The position numbers and the translations under genes are program-made. From positions 1 to 64,000 of the forward strand of contig NZ_JAOBQJ010000001.1 in NCBI RefSeq assembly GCF_026162425.1: a DNA stretch of 64,000 nucleotides. The letters are read 5' to 3'. Each line of letters opens with the position of its first letter. The stretch's first letter is position 1. Shown here one piece after another: positions 1-9,788 of this stretch. The notes under the pieces are model-generated. The model had not been told where the DNA came from. It made no database searches and worked only from the letters and a program-made list of their open reading frames with translations. This stretch comes from Flexivirga meconopsidis (GTDB lineage: Bacteria > Actinomycetota > Actinomycetes > Actinomycetales > Dermatophilaceae).

Positions 1-2
1 TG

Positions 3-509
3 GTGACCGCTGGCGCACGCGTCGCCGATGGTGGAGCGGTACCGGTGGGGTCGGCGGCCACGGTCCTGCTGACGATGGACCTCAAGTCGCTCACCGACGG
101 CATCGGTGGGGCGACCACCCCGACCGGGGACGTGCTCGATGCCGGAGCGGCCCGGCGGGCCGCGTGTGACACGGACCTGATCCCCGCAGTGCTCGGCGGG
201 CCGAGTCAACCGTTGGATGTGGGCCGGCGAGAACGCCTGGTCACCAAGGGTTTACGCGCGGCTGTCGTCATACGCGATAACGGGTGCACCTTCCCCGGGT
301 GCGATCGACCACCGGGTTTCTGCGAAGTCCACCACGTGACCCCTTGGTGGGCCGGCGGCACCACCAGCCTGACCAACTCCGCCATGCTCTGCTGCCGACA
401 TCACCAGGAAGTCCACCGCCACGGCTACACCGCACAAGTCCGCGCCGACGGCGTCACCTGGGACCTCACCGACGGCCGCATGCCCGGGCATGCACACGCC
501 GCCGCATGA
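3..509 (+). CDS. DUF222/HNH endonuclease domain protein, C-terminal part
   Basis: This is the 3' end of a gene that probably begins before the window; the first GTG at base 3 is unlikely to be the true start because DUF222-HNH proteins are usually 400-500 residues. The visible 168 residues end in an HNH nuclease core: a Cys-x4-Cys pair (CTFPGC), the EVHHVTPW segment supplying the catalytic His-His, an Asn in SLTNSAML and a final CCRHH...VH cluster that binds zinc. Such proteins (13E12-repeat-like) are multicopy in actinobacteria and are thought to be nucleases of uncertain role, sometimes linked to mobile DNA. No inactivating change is seen in the visible part. Confidence 0.85.
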   Translation: MTAGARVADGGAVPVGSAATVLLTMDLKSLTDGIGGATTPTGDVLDAGAARRAACDTDLIPAVLGGPSQPLDVGRRERLVTKGLRAAVVIRDNGCTFPGCDRPPGFCEVHHVTPWWAGGTTSLTNSAMLCCRHHQEVHRHGYTAQVRADGVTWDLTDGRMPGHAHAAA

Positions 510-549
510 CGGACGAGGACACCACCTGCGACAGCGGCCGCGGGTGGTG

Positions 550-1229
550 TCAGATGTCGCGGGGATGCGAACGCGCGTAGCTCCAGATCGCATGGTCGAG
601 ATGCGTCGGATTGAGTCCCATCTTGTCTGCGGCGGCGACCACCAGCTGCCGGACACCGCTCGGCGAGAGTCGATCGTCGCGAAGTTGGTGTCGCACGTAG
701 CGGACGACCCAGGTGTCGGCCTTCACGTCCGGTCGACCAAGCAGCATGCCGAAGTAGGACCACGTCACCTCGCCGCAACCGCGCACCGACAGGTAGGCCG
801 ATCGTTGGCGCCGAGCGTCGTCCGCCTGCGCTAGGTGTTTTTGGTCAGGAGGTTGGTGACCAACAACAGCTAGATCATCTGCATGCACGGACCTACGGCG
901 ACGAGAGCGTTCGCGGCGTCGACCACGATCTCGGATTTGAGGCGGCCGCTCGCCTTTGTCCGGTTATCGACGACCGCCGCCACCTCGGCCGGCTTGGCGC
1001 GCGCGAGCTCGGCCAAATCGTTCATCTCACCGTCTCGGTGGCTACTCCACCGATTGACCACTGCACGCACCCCGTTCGTCGGCCCGCCGTACCTGGCGCG
1101 AATGGAGAAGATTGCGTCCAGCAGTGCGGCCTCCACTTGATCGGGCCAACCTCCTCCCCATTGTGGGAGTTCGGTTCCTACTGTCTTCTCGATTCGCACG
1201 ACAAGGTCGTCGACAACGTCGGTGGGCAT
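550..1229 (-). pseudogene. frameshifted helix-hairpin-helix (endonuclease III-like fold) protein
   Basis: Two adjacent reading frames make one protein. The upstream half starts at ATG 1229, which follows a GGAGAG ribosome site, and runs MPTDVVDDLVV... to NALVAVG, where it meets a TAG within a few codons (near 860). The downstream half continues one frame over from about 888 to the TGA at 550. Inserting one base near 885-890 joins them. The second half contains LSVRGCGEVTWSYFGMLL followed by VKADTWVVRYV, which resembles the helix-hairpin-helix plus DTHV segment of endonuclease III-fold proteins, though typical glycosylase catalytic residues are not evident. It is divergent from the hydrolase at 1371. 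A sequencing error would restore an intact gene of about 226 residues. Confidence 0.6.
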
Positions 1230-1370
1230 CGGACTCTCCAGAAGGTGACGGATGAACTGACGATGCCGACAATCTTGTGGTTGGTCGGTCTCCTCACCTC
1301 CTCTTCGCGCGAATGCGACGCGAGATTGCCAGACCGGGTGCCGATCAGCGCCACATCTTCGACTGCCAAT

Positions 1371-2123
1371 ATGTTGCAGGTGACTGTGATCGAGATCCCA
1401 ATGACCGATGGCACCGCGGAGGCCTATCTCACCGGCGTTGCCGACCATCCGCAGCCCGGCGTGCTGCTCTTCATGGACGCGATCGGGCTGCGGCCGCGCA
1501 TCGAGGAGATGGCCGACCGGATCGCAGCCTGGGGCTACACGGTCCTGGCACCAAATGCGTTCTACCGCAACGGAAAAGCCGTCGACCTCGCTCCCGACGG
1601 CCCGCTAGACACCGACGCCAAGCGCGAGGAGTTCTTCGGCGGCGCGATGCAACGGGTGCACGGCCTGACCGCTGATCTGGCCGAACGCGACATCCCGCAA
1701 TACCTCGACGCGCTGCTCTCGCAGCCGAAGGTGACCGCGCCGGTCGGGGTCGTCGGCTATTGCATGGGTGCGCGGCTCGCCATCCGGGCGAGCTATCTGA
1801 GGCCCGAACAGGTCGCTGCCGCAGCCGGTTTCCACGGTGGTGGCCTGGCGACCGACGAGCCCGACAGCCCGCACGCGCGACTCTCCGAGGCCAGGGCCGA
1901 CTTCGTCTTCGGCCACGCGGACGGCGACCGGTCGATGGATGCGACAGCCATCGAGCGACTCGGCGCTGCGCTGCGCGATGCCGGGCTCCAAGCCAGCAAC
2001 GAGGTGTATGCCGGGGCCAGCCACGGCTACACGATGGCCGACAGCTCGGTGTATGACGAGGCCGCCACCGAGCGTTCTTTCGCTGAGATGCGCGAGCTCT
2101 TCGACCGCAAGCTCAAGCGCTGA
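1371..2123 (+). CDS. dienelactone hydrolase family protein
   Basis: This is a 250-residue cytoplasmic alpha/beta hydrolase of the dienelactone hydrolase family, whose members open lactone or ester bonds using a Cys-Asp-His triad. The nucleophile elbow GYCMGAR carries the cysteine, HADGDRS the aspartate and GASHGYTM the histidine. The N-terminus MLQVTVIEIPMTDGTAEAYL matches the usual family start, so ATG 1371 is preferred over the upstream in-frame starts, which would overlap the divergent broken gene. The substrate cannot be told from sequence. It converges on the secreted-protein gene at 2196 across a strong palindrome that probably ends both transcripts. Confidence 0.85.
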   Translation: MLQVTVIEIPMTDGTAEAYLTGVADHPQPGVLLFMDAIGLRPRIEEMADRIAAWGYTVLAPNAFYRNGKAVDLAPDGPLDTDAKREEFFGGAMQRVHGLTADLAERDIPQYLDALLSQPKVTAPVGVVGYCMGARLAIRASYLRPEQVAAAAGFHGGGLATDEPDSPHARLSEARADFVFGHADGDRSMDATAIERLGAALRDAGLQASNEVYAGASHGYTMADSSVYDEAATERSFAEMRELFDRKLKR

Positions 2124-2142
2124 CCCGGACCGAGCCGGTCTG

Positions 2143-2178
2143 GTGAGCGACCGTGACGCCGGCGTCACGATCGCTCAC
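2143..2178. terminator. palindrome between convergent genes, probable bidirectional terminator
   Basis: Two 18-base arms, GTGAGCGACCGTGACGCC and GGCGTCACGATCGCTCAC, are complementary with one mismatch and lie just past the stop of the dienelactone hydrolase gene and before the stop of the convergent secreted-protein gene. There is no T-tract, as is common for actinobacterial terminators. Confidence 0.6.
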
Positions 2179-2195
2179 GTGACGCGCGCGGGCGG

Positions 2196-2723
2196 TCAGC
2201 TCAGTTCGGCACAGACGTCGATTGCCGTGCCGTGCTTGCCGAGGGTGAGCGTCCTGGACCCATCAGGGTTGAAGGACACGCTCGTGCCCTTGCCGGACAC
2301 CACGTAGATGCCGGTCATCGGCGTGCTGCCGGCCGGCAGTGTCGCGCTGAACGGGCCATGCTGAGACGTGAGTGACTGTGGGGTGCCGTCGGCGGCAAAT
2401 GCGTAGACGCCGGTGCCGCCCAAGTCGTGGACGACGCTCTTGCCGGTCGTGGTGTTGGTGAACTCCACGACCAAGTCCCCGCGGAAGACCTGCTCCTTCG
2501 GCGAACCATCCGGGTAGCTCGCTGTCGTGCGGTATTCCTCGCGATCCTTGAGCACCGTCTCCTGCACGTCGAAGGCGCAGGTCGACCGGGCCGCCGTCAC
2601 CAGTGCATCCGAGGAGCGGTACGGCGTCCACGGGCTCCCTTGTGCCGTCGCGGGACCGGCCACCGTCAGACTTGCGGCTGCGCAGAGGACACCAGCCGCC
2701 ATGGTCACAACGCTGTGTCGCAT
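2196..2723 (-). CDS. secreted protein of unknown function
   Basis: I do not recognise the family. The 175-residue product begins MRHSVVTMAAGVLCAAAS and has a Sec signal peptide with likely cleavage after GPATA, so it should be exported. The mature part has a single pair of cysteines (STCAFD near the N-terminus, IDVCAELS at the end) that could form a disulfide, and a beta-rich, Gly/Thr-rich body with no enzyme motif. ATG 2723 is chosen because GGAGGG lies five bases before it; the GTG twelve bases upstream sits inside that ribosome site. It stands alone, convergent with the hydrolase at 1371. Confidence 0.7.
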   Translation of the reverse strand: MRHSVVTMAAGVLCAAASLTVAGPATAQGSPWTPYRSSDALVTAARSTCAFDVQETVLKDREEYRTTASYPDGSPKEQVFRGDLVVEFTNTTTGKSVVHDLGGTGVYAFAADGTPQSLTSQHGPFSATLPAGSTPMTGIYVVSGKGTSVSFNPDGSRTLTLGKHGTAIDVCAELS

Positions 2724-2804
2724 GCTTCCCTCCACTAACCATTAATTCGCTTTGACCGGTTAGCAGCAAAGCGCACTGATCCCGCGTCGTCAAGGGATGG
2801 GCTG

Positions 2805-3416
2805 TCAGCTGCGCTCGAGCACGCGCAGCGAGCCGTGCACGGATCGCTGCACGAAACCGTCGGCAAGCGCCGCCTGCACCACGTGCCATGGCGCCTGGCC
2901 GCCTTCGACAAGGTCCGGGAAGACGTCGTGCACGAGCAGCAACCCGCCAGGTACGACGTGACGAGCGAATGCGCGATAGTCGTGCTGCGCCGTCTCCTCG
3001 GTGTGGTTGCCGTCGAGGAAGAGCAACTGGACCGGCGAACTCCACCATTTGGCAACGACTTCCGTGCCGCCGACGACTGCGGAGCAGACGTCGGCGAGCG
3101 AGTCGAGCACTGGACGGAAGTGCGGCAAGGTGTCGAGGCGACCGCTGCGCGGATCGACCAGTGCCGTGTCGTGCCATTCCCAGCCGGGCTGGTTCTCCTC
3201 CGAGCCGTGGTGATGGTCGACGGTCACCAGCGAGGCACCTACCGAGCGCGCCGCGTCGCCCAGGAGCAGGGTCGACTTGCCGCAGTAGGTGCCAATTTCC
3301 AGCCAGGTCCCCGCGCCCGCCGACAGAGCCGCGGCGTGCAGTGCCTCGCCCTCGTCGACCGGCATGAAACCCGTTGTCGCCGCGACGGTTTCGGCGAGTT
3401 CGGCAGAGATCGACAT
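2805..3416 (-). CDS. class I SAM-dependent methyltransferase (Methyltransf_24-like)
   Basis: This 203-residue protein has the Rossmann methyltransferase motif I WLEIGTYCGKSTLLLG (about residues 38-53), an acidic strand-2 end VTVDHHHG, and the LLFLDGNHT plus GGLLLVHDVF segments typical of small O-methyltransferases related to CmcI and sugar methyltransferases (Methyltransf_24). A methyl transfer to a small hydroxylated or glycosylated acceptor is therefore likely; the acceptor is unknown. ATG 3416 overlaps the stop of the upstream toroid gene by one base, indicating translational coupling. It is last in the leftward run BVMO-GT4-methyltransferase-toroid-methyltransferase. An upstream in-frame start would extend it into the neighbouring gene and adds only arginine-rich, shadow-like residues. 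Confidence 0.8.
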   Translation of the reverse strand: MSISAELAETVAATTGFMPVDEGEALHAAALSAGAGTWLEIGTYCGKSTLLLGDAARSVGASLVTVDHHHGSEENQPGWEWHDTALVDPRSGRLDTLPHFRPVLDSLADVCSAVVGGTEVVAKWWSSPVQLLFLDGNHTEETAQHDYRAFARHVVPGGLLLVHDVFPDLVEGGQAPWHVVQAALADGFVQRSVHGSLRVLERS

Positions 3417-4483
3417 CAGCTGGCAGCACCATCGCCGACGGAGGCATCGGACAGCTCGCCGCCCGACCAGCAGGCGTCCCGCCACAGCGAAGCGCCACCG
3501 GTCGTCTGTGTGACGGCATCAACTCCGAGCAGCACGGCCGCGGCCGACCAGGTGGTCTGTTCCCGCGGCCAGAGCACCATGTCGGGCAGGTTGCGACCGG
3601 TCCAGTAGCCGCCGGTCTCTTCGTCGCGCAGACTTTGCAGATCGGCGAGCACCTGTGTGGCCCGGTCGGTTTCGCCCATCGCGTCGAGCGTGGCGACGAA
3701 TTCTGCGGACTCCGCAGAGGTGATCCATGGCTGGTCGTTCACGCAGCGCACTCCGTGGCCGTCGCGCACATAGTCGTCCCAGCCGGCGGCGATCCGTTCG
3801 GTGGCGGCATCACCGCGCAGCGCACCGGCGAGCACTGGGTAATACCAGTCCATCGAGAAACGGGAGCGGTCGGCGAAGGACTCGGGGCGTTCGCGCAACG
3901 CCTCGGCCAGCCGATTGCCCGCCCAGCGCCAACGCGGCCGGTCGTGGCCGAGGGTGGAGGCGATGAAACACGCACACTCGATCGACTGCAGCGCACTGGA
4001 ACTGCCTGTCAACAAAGCGAAGTCACCGATGTTCCCGTCCGGGTCGACCGCCCAGCCGAGCTCGCCGCCCGGCAGCTGCGCCCGGATCACGAAGTTGATC
4101 GCCGACTCCACAGCCGGCCACAGGCGGGCAAGCGCATCCGTGCGTCCGGTGACCAAATAGAAGTGCCACAGCCCGACGGCCAGATAGGCGCACTGGTTGG
4201 TGTCGGCGGCTGCATCCTCGACCTCGTCGCCGCGCAGCACCATCGGCCACGAGCCGTCCCTGCGCTGACTGCGCGCCGACCACTCCAGCGCGCGCCACGC
4301 GGCGGACCAGTGACCCGAAACAGTCAGACCCATTGCCGACTCGACGTGGTCCCAGGGGTCCAAGTGGCTGCCGTCATACCACGGGATTGCGCCGTTGGTG
4401 CGCTGGTGGCGAAGGATGAAATCCGCTGACGCAGAAGCCTGCTCGGCAGTCAGCACCCCGTCGAGCTGCAGCCGGGTGACCAT
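3416..4483 (-). CDS. alpha/alpha-toroid (prenyltransferase/squalene-cyclase-like or six-hairpin) protein
   Basis: This 355-residue protein is rich in tryptophan and has repeated helical hairpins with motifs such as HQRTNGAIPWYDGSHLDPWD, SQRRDGSWPM and LRDEETGGYWTGRN. These look like the Q-x2-DGSW units of the alpha/alpha toroid fold shared by terpene cyclases, protein prenyltransferases and six-hairpin glycosidases. No DxDD cyclase motif is seen, so I would not call it a terpene synthase; a glycan-binding or glycosidase-like role fits the neighbouring glycosyltransferase better, but that is inference. It begins one base inside the upstream methyltransferase stop (TAATG) and ends one base inside the next start, so the genes are coupled. 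No signal peptide is visible. Confidence 0.7.
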   Translation of the reverse strand: MVTRLQLDGVLTAEQASASADFILRHQRTNGAIPWYDGSHLDPWDHVESAMGLTVSGHWSAAWRALEWSARSQRRDGSWPMVLRGDEVEDAAADTNQCAYLAVGLWHFYLVTGRTDALARLWPAVESAINFVIRAQLPGGELGWAVDPDGNIGDFALLTGSSSALQSIECACFIASTLGHDRPRWRWAGNRLAEALRERPESFADRSRFSMDWYYPVLAGALRGDAATERIAAGWDDYVRDGHGVRCVNDQPWITSAESAEFVATLDAMGETDRATQVLADLQSLRDEETGGYWTGRNLPDMVLWPREQTTWSAAAVLLGVDAVTQTTGGASLWRDACWSGGELSDASVGDGAAS

Positions 4484-5208
4484 TACGCGGCTACCTCCGG
4501 CTTGCGGAGATACACCACGAAACTCTTGCCGGCCACGGGGTTCAGCGCGTTCTCCGCGAAGCGGGTCACGAACGGTGCCTGCATCATGTCCCAGACGAGG
4601 AGCTTGTGGTAGGCCTTCACCGCCGGATTGTCGTTGTTCTCAGTCCCGACAGCGCATTTCAGCCACCAATAGGGCGAGTGCAGGGCATGCGCGTGGTGCT
4701 GCTTGTATGGCGCAAGTCCCGCCCGCTGCAGCTTCGCGACGAGATCGCTGGCCCGATAGATGCGAATGTGGCCGCCCTCGACCTCGTGATACTCGTCGGA
4801 GAACTTCCAGCAGACCTGCTCCGGCCAGTTGCGCGGCACCGACACCGCGACCAGACCGCCGGGCTTGGCGACCCGAAAGATCTCGGCCATCACGGCTTCA
4901 TCCTCGTGGATGTGCTCCAGGATCTCGGACGCAATGACGCGGTCAAAGCTGTTGTCCGCGAAGGGCATCGAGCGCGCGTCGCCGTGCATGACGGTGCCGG
5001 AGGCGCCTTCGGGCACCTCGCCCTCCACCTCCATTGCGCCGAACATCGTCTTGACGTCCGCCAGGTCCGACTCGTTCATGTCGAAGGCAGTGACGACGGC
5101 GCCGCGTCGCAACGCCTCGAAGGAGTGCCGGCCCTGACCGGCTCCGACATCGAGCACCGTCATGCCCGGTGCCACCGGGAAAGCGGAGTCGAAATCCATG
5201 GTGATCAT
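4483..5208 (-). CDS. class I SAM-dependent methyltransferase (Methyltransf_11/UbiE-like)
   Basis: This 241-residue methyltransferase has motif I TVLDVGAGQGRHSFEA near residue 20, an acidic AFDMNESDL, motif II-like HGDARSMPFADNSFDRVI and motif III PGGLVAVSVPRNWPE. It is a canonical class I small-molecule methyltransferase. Its start codon lies in an ATGA overlap with the end of the GT4 gene, so it is probably translated from the same mRNA and acts on the same product. The acceptor is unknown; sugar or lipid-linked sugar methylation is the contextual guess. The longer open frame to 5280 only reads through the upstream gene and is rejected. Confidence 0.85.
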   Translation of the reverse strand: MITMDFDSAFPVAPGMTVLDVGAGQGRHSFEALRRGAVVTAFDMNESDLADVKTMFGAMEVEGEVPEGASGTVMHGDARSMPFADNSFDRVIASEILEHIHEDEAVMAEIFRVAKPGGLVAVSVPRNWPEQVCWKFSDEYHEVEGGHIRIYRASDLVAKLQRAGLAPYKQHHAHALHSPYWWLKCAVGTENNDNPAVKAYHKLLVWDMMQAPFVTRFAENALNPVAGKSFVVYLRKPEVAA

Positions 5209-6434
5209 TGAGTCTGCTCCTTCGAATCTGCGATCACGGAGGCGTAGACATCGGCCGTTGCGCGCGCCACCGCCGCCCAACTGTATGTCGATGCCGCGCG
5301 CTCCCGGCCCGCCGCACCCATCCGCTCGGCCTCGCGCGGGTCGGCCAGCACCTGTGCCAGCGCACGCCCGAGGGCGGTTGCGTCACCTGCCGGCACGAGC
5401 CGGCCCACGTCGCCGGCAAGCAGGTCCGGCAGGGCACCGACCTCGGAGGCGACGACCGGGGTCGCGCACGCCATGGCCTCGATCGCCGGGATCGAAAACC
5501 CTTCGTAGAGCGACGGAATCGCGTGCACCTGCGCCGAGCCGATGAGGGCCGCCAACTCCTCGTCGGTGAGACCGGATCGGAAGGTGACGCGATCGAGCAG
5601 CCCGGCCTGCGCGAGCCGCTTGCCGGTCGCCTCGCTGGCCGACCCGACGACGACGAGCTCACCCCACGCGCCGGCCGGCAGCCCGGCGAGCGCGTCGATC
5701 AGCACCGACAGACCCTTGAGCGGCACGTCGGCACTGGCGATAGTCACGATGCGCCCGGGCACCCTGGGCGTCTGCGGCGGACGGAACCGGGTGACGTCGA
5801 CACCGACCGGCACGACCCGCATGCGGTCTCGCGGCACCCCGAAGTCACTGGCGATGTCCTGCGCGGACACCTGGGACACGGTGAGAATGTGCTTGCTGCG
5901 CTGGGCGATTCGCCGTTGCATCTGCACAAAGCCATACCAGCGACGCTTGGTGATGCGACCCCATCCGCGGGCCGCTTCGATCTCGAGTCTGCGGTCCCTG
6001 CTGATCGGGTGGTGGATGGTGGTCAGCAGCGGGAGGCCGCGCCGCTCCAGGTCGAGGATGCCCGGTGCCAGCGTCTGGTTGTCGTGCAGCACGTCGAAGT
6101 CGTCGAGTCGGTCGCGCAGCAAGCGGCTCAGCCGCATGCCGAAGGTGCGCGGCTCGGGGAACGCCGCCGTACACATCGCGGCGAACTCGTAAATGTCTAC
6201 CGCAGAACGGAATTCACGTAGTCCAGGCCGTCGGAACGGGTCGTCCTCGCGATAGAGGTCGAGGCTCGGCACCGGCGTGAGCCGCACCCCGGGGTCCAGC
6301 TCCGGGTAGGGCTGCCCGCTGAACACTTCGACCTGATGACCGAGCGCGACCAGCTCCCGGGACAGGTTGCGGACGTAGATGCCCTGCCCACCCGAGTGCG
6401 GCTTGCTGCGGTATGACGCAAGAGCGACCCTCAT
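5205..6434 (-). CDS. glycosyltransferase family 4 protein
   Basis: This 409-residue retaining glycosyltransferase has the GT-B fold. The N-terminal half has the acceptor-domain start MRVALASYRSKPHSGGQGIYVRNL with the GGQG loop, and the C-terminal half has the donor-binding region: GRIVTIASADVPLKG (with a Lys in place), SLYEGFSIPAIEAMACATPVV carrying the E-x7-E motif. It should transfer a nucleotide-activated sugar to an unknown acceptor on the cytoplasmic side. It sits four bases after the monooxygenase stop and overlaps the next methyltransferase by four bases, so it is central to a coupled cassette. ATG 6434 is the natural start; the upstream extension is arginine-rich read-through. Confidence 0.88.
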   Translation of the reverse strand: MRVALASYRSKPHSGGQGIYVRNLSRELVALGHQVEVFSGQPYPELDPGVRLTPVPSLDLYREDDPFRRPGLREFRSAVDIYEFAAMCTAAFPEPRTFGMRLSRLLRDRLDDFDVLHDNQTLAPGILDLERRGLPLLTTIHHPISRDRRLEIEAARGWGRITKRRWYGFVQMQRRIAQRSKHILTVSQVSAQDIASDFGVPRDRMRVVPVGVDVTRFRPPQTPRVPGRIVTIASADVPLKGLSVLIDALAGLPAGAWGELVVVGSASEATGKRLAQAGLLDRVTFRSGLTDEELAALIGSAQVHAIPSLYEGFSIPAIEAMACATPVVASEVGALPDLLAGDVGRLVPAGDATALGRALAQVLADPREAERMGAAGRERAASTYSWAAVARATADVYASVIADSKEQTQ

Positions 6435-6438
6435 CGTG

Positions 6439-7971
6439 TCAAGCGACCTCGACCGGCTCGGACCGCGGCTGCGCCTTCGCGCCGGCGTCATGCAGGTCGC
6501 CCTGGGGCAGGCGCACCTCCCCCGGGCGGACGAACGTCATGTCCTGCGTCACGTCGGCCCGCTTGGAGTCGCGACGGTCGTAGAAGTAGTTCTGCTTGAG
6601 GAACCACGGCTTACGGTCGCCCTGCTTGGGCAGCAGCGCGATCGACCGCTGGACGTAGCCGGAGGCGAGGTCCAGCGCCGGCCGGGTCGGCATCGCCTCG
6701 TCGGCCGTCGGGTAGCCGTAGGCGTAGCCCTTGGCGTCCAGGTGGTTGAGGAAGGTGCAGAAGTACTTCGCGGTGAGGTCGGCGCGCAACGTCCAGGAGG
6801 CGTTGGTGTAGCCGATGCAGACGGCGGCGTTGGGGATGCCCTCGATCATCATCCCGCGGTAGATGTAGCGCTCGCCGAGCTCGACCGGCTCGCCGTCGAC
6901 CCGCAGCGTCGCACCTCCGGCCATCTGCATGTTGAGACCGGTCGCGCTGACGATGATGTCGGCGTCGATCTCCTTGCCGGACGCCGTGCGAATCCCGTGC
7001 GGCAGCACCGAGTCGACGCCGTCGGTCACCACGTCCACCGAGTGCCGGCGGATCGCCTTGAAGAAGTCGCTGTCGGGCACGATGCACAGGCGCTCGTCCC
7101 ACGGCTGGTATCGGGGCGTGAACGCCGTCATACCCACGTCGGTCCCACGCAGTTGACGAGCGACCCCGCCGAGGATGACCTTCTTGGCCGCGCCCGGGGC
7201 GCGGCGGCAGAACTCGTAGAAACCCACCGCGGTCACGGCGTTCTTCATGCGTATGGCGTCATACGCCTGCTGGGCGGGCAGCGTCCGGCGCAGCAGCTTG
7301 GCGATCGGGTCCCGCGCCGGCAACGACAGCACGTAGGTGGGCGAGCGCTGCAGCATGGTGACCTGGGCGCCCTGCTTGGCAAGCGCGGGCACGATCGTCA
7401 TCGCGGTGGCGCCGGAGCCGATCACCACGACCTTCTTGCCGGCGGCGTCGAGCCCCTCCGGCCAGAACTGCGGGTGGATGAACTGCCCGGTGAAGTCTTC
7501 CCGACCGGGGAAATCCGGCTGGTAACCGGCCGCGTAGTTGTAGTAGCCGGCGCACAGGTAGACGCTCTCGGCGGTCACCTCGCGCGGGCCGTCCGGCGTC
7601 TCCAGCTGGAGCGTCCACTGCGCATCGGCGCTGGACCAGTCGGCGCCGGTCACCTTGGTGCGGTAGACGATCCGCTTGTCGATGCCGTATTTGGCGGCGG
7701 TGTCCTTGAGGTACTGCAGGATGTCGGCACCGTCGGCGATCGACTTCTCCCCCGTCCAGGGCTCGAACGGCAGGCCCAGGGTGAACATGTCGGAGTCGCT
7801 GCGGATGCCCGGGTAGCGGAACAAGTCCCAGGTGCCGCCGAGCGAGTCGCGGGCTTCGAGGATCGCGTAGTCCTTGCCGGGGCACATCGTCTGCAGCCGG
7901 TAGGCGCCGTCGATGCCGGACAGGCCGGCGCCGACGATGATGACGTCGTAGTGATCTTTCAGCTGCGGCAT
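6439..7971 (-). CDS. Baeyer-Villiger-type flavin-containing monooxygenase (EthA-like)
   Basis: This 510-residue flavoprotein has two Rossmann motifs, FAD-binding GAGLSG at residues 14-19 and NADPH-binding GSGATA at 185-190, separated by the Baeyer-Villiger fingerprint FxGxxxHxxxWP (FTGQFIHPQFWP, 160-171). It should use NADPH and O2 to insert oxygen next to a ketone, or to oxygenate N or S atoms; length and layout resemble mycobacterial EthA. ATG 7971 follows GAGGAGAG. It is divergent from the acyl-CoA ligase at 8129 across an operator-like palindrome, suggesting joint control of ketone/fatty-acid-type catabolism. Only four bases separate it from the GT4 gene downstream, so it probably also leads that operon. 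Confidence 0.9.
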   Translation of the reverse strand: MPQLKDHYDVIIVGAGLSGIDGAYRLQTMCPGKDYAILEARDSLGGTWDLFRYPGIRSDSDMFTLGLPFEPWTGEKSIADGADILQYLKDTAAKYGIDKRIVYRTKVTGADWSSADAQWTLQLETPDGPREVTAESVYLCAGYYNYAAGYQPDFPGREDFTGQFIHPQFWPEGLDAAGKKVVVIGSGATAMTIVPALAKQGAQVTMLQRSPTYVLSLPARDPIAKLLRRTLPAQQAYDAIRMKNAVTAVGFYEFCRRAPGAAKKVILGGVARQLRGTDVGMTAFTPRYQPWDERLCIVPDSDFFKAIRRHSVDVVTDGVDSVLPHGIRTASGKEIDADIIVSATGLNMQMAGGATLRVDGEPVELGERYIYRGMMIEGIPNAAVCIGYTNASWTLRADLTAKYFCTFLNHLDAKGYAYGYPTADEAMPTRPALDLASGYVQRSIALLPKQGDRKPWFLKQNYFYDRRDSKRADVTQDMTFVRPGEVRLPQGDLHDAGAKAQPRSEPVEVA

Positions 7972-8012
7972 GACTCTCCTCGGGGTGGGTCCGGACCGCG
8001 GGCAACGGGTCT

Positions 8013-8033
8013 AAGTTACTCGCCGGTTAACTT
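8013..8033. promoter_or_regulatory. operator-like palindrome between monooxygenase and acyl-CoA ligase genes
   Basis: AAGTTA (8013-8018) and TAACTT (8028-8033) form an inverted repeat with a nine-base centre in the 157-base divergent spacer. The size and AT-rich arms suit a TetR or similar dimer. No regulator gene lies next to it. Confidence 0.45.
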
Positions 8034-8128
8034 CTTTGCCAGACAGAACCTGGATCAGCCCGGCCAGTTCGGGGTTGGATGGTCACATCCTCAAAGCGCA
8101 GCCCCGCGACGAAAGCGAGTGATCACCC

Positions 8129-9766
<1,638 letters not shown>

Positions 9767-9774
9767 GGCGTCGT

Positions 9775-9780
9775 TAGCAT
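9775..9780 (+). promoter_or_regulatory. -10 box for a leaderless transcript
   Basis: TAGCAT ends eight bases before GTG 9789. The spacing suggests that transcription starts at or next to the start codon. No clear -35 element was seen. Confidence 0.4.
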
Positions 9781-9788
9781 CCAGCACC

